DNA from: JACQKD01 sp964614265
GTDB taxonomy: Bacteria > Patescibacteriota > Minisyncoccia > Phycocordibacterales > UBA918
Direction of reading: 5' to 3'
Length of the DNA stretch: 21,443 nucleotides
Assembly (NCBI GenBank): GCA_964614265.1
Contig: CAZTKT010000011.1
Location: 1 to 21,443, forward strand
In this document: positions 20,285 to 21,443 of the stretch, piece by piece
How positions within the stretch are numbered: position 1 is the first letter of the stretch
Layout: the number at the start of each line of letters is the position of its first letter
Notes under the pieces: model-generated
Databases searched by the model: none
The model's input: the letters and a program-made list of their open reading frames with translations, nothing else
What the model was told of the DNA's origin: nothing
Translations under genes and position numbers: made by a program

Positions 20285-21090
20285 CTGCCGAAGAAAAGTC
20301 TCGAATCATCTGTAGCAATTGTAAGTTTAAATTTTCCTGTAAAACTCAAACTGTATGTCCAAAATGTAGCACGGATATCTCTGAAATGAAGAATCCGAAG
20401 ATTTACCACAATGTCTATTACCATTGCACTAAAAGAAGTCGCACAGTCAAATGTTCACAAAGTGTGGTAGATGAAAAAGACCTAGAGGCACAGATACTCT
20501 CTGAACTCTCAAAGATTGAGATCAATGAGGACTTCTACCATTGGGCCATCAGCGCACTAAAGTACATGCACGGTGATGAGATGGTTACCCAAGACGAAGT
20601 GGCTGATGCTCTGGAGAAAAAGTCGAAGTCCCTGCGATTACGACTCGATCATCTCATAGTCATGCGAGCAGATGGCGAGATCAACAAGGAGCAGATGGCA
20701 AAAATGAGTAAGGAGGCTGAAGCAGACTTGAGAAGTGTGGAGCAAGAGCAGAAACGGCTACATAATCGCATGACAGAGTGGGTGGAGTCTGCCAATAAGT
20801 ATCTGACCTTTGCTGAACGTGTTTGTGGGAGGTTCAATAATGCGGAAAATCAAGAGAAACGGGAGATACTTGAGACACTCGGTTCGACACTGGAATTATT
20901 TGATAAAAAACTTAGAGTTGTAGTGCCGAATGAGTTACTGGGCTTTCAGAACATCTATAAAAAGTTTGGCGACTCTTTGGGTAGGTTCGACACCAAAAAA
21001 GCCCTTGATTTACAAGGACTTTCTGAGCAAAAACACCAAACTTTTGACGACTTGTGCGCCGGGCAGGATTCGAACCTGCGTAGCCCGTAG
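20266..21090 (+). pseudogene. 3' half of a second serine recombinase, cut inside its zinc ribbon
   Basis: The frame is open from 20227 but recognisable only from about 20275. It reads F-S-L-T-A-E-E-K, the position right after the first zinc knuckle in large serine recombinases. Then come C-S-N-C and C-P-K-C (an extra ribbon insert), Y-Y-H-C-T-K-R, and the long coiled coil and helical tail. The resolvase domain, catalytic Ser and first CxxC are missing, and no matching 5' half occurs in the window. It is not the intact recombinase's own 3' end: the zinc-ribbon sequence differs (H-C-S-E-C-G-G-T-I-T-W there). The last codons are read from the antisense of tRNA-Tyr and have no protein meaning. 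An ATG at 20386 could give a shorter product, probably not functional. Confidence 0.85.
20995..21022 (-). terminator. Intrinsic terminator of tRNA-Tyr
   Basis: On the minus strand, AAAGTCCTTG (21022-21013) pairs with CAAGGGCTTT (21007-20998), with one mismatch, around a 5-nt loop, and is followed by T residues down to 20995. It starts about 33 nt after the tRNA 3' end and overlaps the reading frame of the broken recombinase. Confidence 0.75.
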
Positions 21091-21138
21091 GGCGACAGAT
21101 TTACAGTCTGTTGCGATTGACCGCTCCGCCACCGACGC
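21055..21138 (-). tRNA. tRNA-Tyr (GTA)
   Basis: An 84-nt class II tRNA. The acceptor GCGTCGG pairs with CCGGCGC (one G-U). The anticodon stem ACAGA/TCTGT closes the loop CTGTAAA with anticodon GTA. The long variable arm is GCCC-TAC-GGGC, and the T arm GCAGG-TTCGAAT-CCTGC. The discriminator is A at 21055 and CCA is not encoded. It is a common landing site for integrated elements. Confidence 0.95.
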
Positions 21139-21254
21139 AATGTGTACCTTCTGTACTAGTGCCTTCTGCTTTCAAAACTTTTTCTAACCTTTTCTAACAA
21201 AGGGTGTCACCACCGTACCACACCTTCTCTGCGACGTGAAGTGGACTACTTCCA

Positions 21255-21286
21255 TTGACGAGCTGACGTCCATGCTATGCTATACA
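21255..21286 (+). promoter_or_regulatory. Candidate promoter of the Cys-rich secreted protein gene
   Basis: TTGACG (21255-21260) is followed by TATGCT (21276-21281, with TGC just upstream giving an extended -10; 15-bp spacing) or TATACA (21281-21286; 20-bp spacing). Both predict a start only a few bases before ATG 21293, so the message would be leaderless or nearly so. The rest of 21139-21292 shows no ORF. Confidence 0.4.
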
Positions 21287-21292
21287 CATTCT

Positions 21293-21443
21293 ATGCGACG
21301 TATTCTCCTCACGATTATGTTCAGTATAGTGTTTGTGATACCATCTGTGTCTTTTGCCGCAGGAACTCCAGCACTCGTCGGACTCGTACCCTGTGCTGGT
21401 CCAGAGTGTCAGACGTGTGATGTGATCAAGCTCGGTCAAAATA
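21293..21443 (+). CDS. Secreted or membrane Cys-rich small protein, 3' end outside the window
   Basis: The first 50 codons are visible. M-R-R then a hydrophobic segment (4-18) and A-x-A cleavage region (about 19-22) form a signal peptide. The mature start is G-L-V-P-C-A-G-P-E-C-Q-T-C-D. N-terminal Cys clusters of this V-P-C-x-x-x-C-x-x-C-D form after a signal peptide recur in small Patescibacteria membrane proteins related in layout to VirB2/TrbC-type pilins. The truncated end prevents a firm assignment. Confidence 0.6.
   Translation, partial: MRRILLTIMFSIVFVIPSVSFAAGTPALVGLVPCAGPECQTCDVIKLGQN

Noticed and set aside
18602..21090. The second recombinase piece as a frameshifted 3' end of the intact recombinase
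   Set aside because: The intact gene already has its own zinc ribbon, coiled coil and tail, and the piece repeats the zinc-ribbon region with a different sequence.
21055..21187. Plus-strand ORFs running through the tRNA with tails such as A-G-Q-D-S-N-L-R-S-P
   Set aside because: These residues are the antisense of tRNA-Tyr, a well-known source of false protein ends.

Overview
The window reads as an accessory (island-like) region of a small-genome bacterium, most likely Candidate Phyla Radiation / Patescibacteria (Parcubacteria-like). The reasons are the DUF5659-type small protein, the long serine recombinases, the secreted peptide with paired Cys motifs at the right end and the many short orphan genes. 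Sense codons read normally with code 11, and TGA is used as a stop (for example at the ends of ZnuB and both internal R-M genes), so there is no sign of the TGA-glycine code. The lineage is an inference.

Left (1-5623): a few small orphan or decayed plus-strand ORFs precede a zinc cassette. Divergent from one regulatory region are a Zur/Fur repressor plus a YibE/F-like membrane protein (minus) and znuA-znuC-znuB (plus). The cassette is bracketed by two copies of a 208-bp ungapped direct repeat (1024-1231 and 5416-5623). Each copy holds the same 3' coding tail with synonymous differences, and each ends in a hairpin with identical arms.

Middle (5615-15832): about 10 kb of minus-strand genes packed end to end. 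In transcription order: an excisionase-type HTH protein, RadC, a type II restriction-modification set (m5C methyltransferase, DUF3883-type nuclease, second m5C methyltransferase, joined by ATGA overlaps), an AbiL-like pair (AAA ATPase plus RloB), an AT-rich SF1 helicase, a Cas4-like Fe-S nuclease, a small orphan, TspO, a zinc-ribbon protein and a PH-domain-like membrane protein. The AbiL-like pair, helicase and nuclease form one contiguous four-gene unit with its own candidate promoter, and this is the best candidate for an undescribed composite defence system.

Right (15919-18503): a plus-strand block of small mobile-element genes: a DNA-binding-like orphan, DUF5659, a 67-aa orphan, a winged-helix replication-initiator-like protein, and two genes sharing a short helical motif near their ends. 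A full-length large serine recombinase (18602-20284) follows. Immediately after its stop codon lies the 3' half of a second, unrelated-in-detail serine recombinase that begins inside its zinc-ribbon domain. This is the layout expected if the first recombinase integrated its element into the second recombinase's gene. That remnant runs antisense into a tRNA-Tyr gene. The window closes with the start of a secreted Cys-rich protein gene.

Taken together, the window looks like the right-hand part of an integrated element carrying metal-acquisition and anti-phage cargo, nested in an older element beside tRNA-Tyr. The left end of the element is not in the window.
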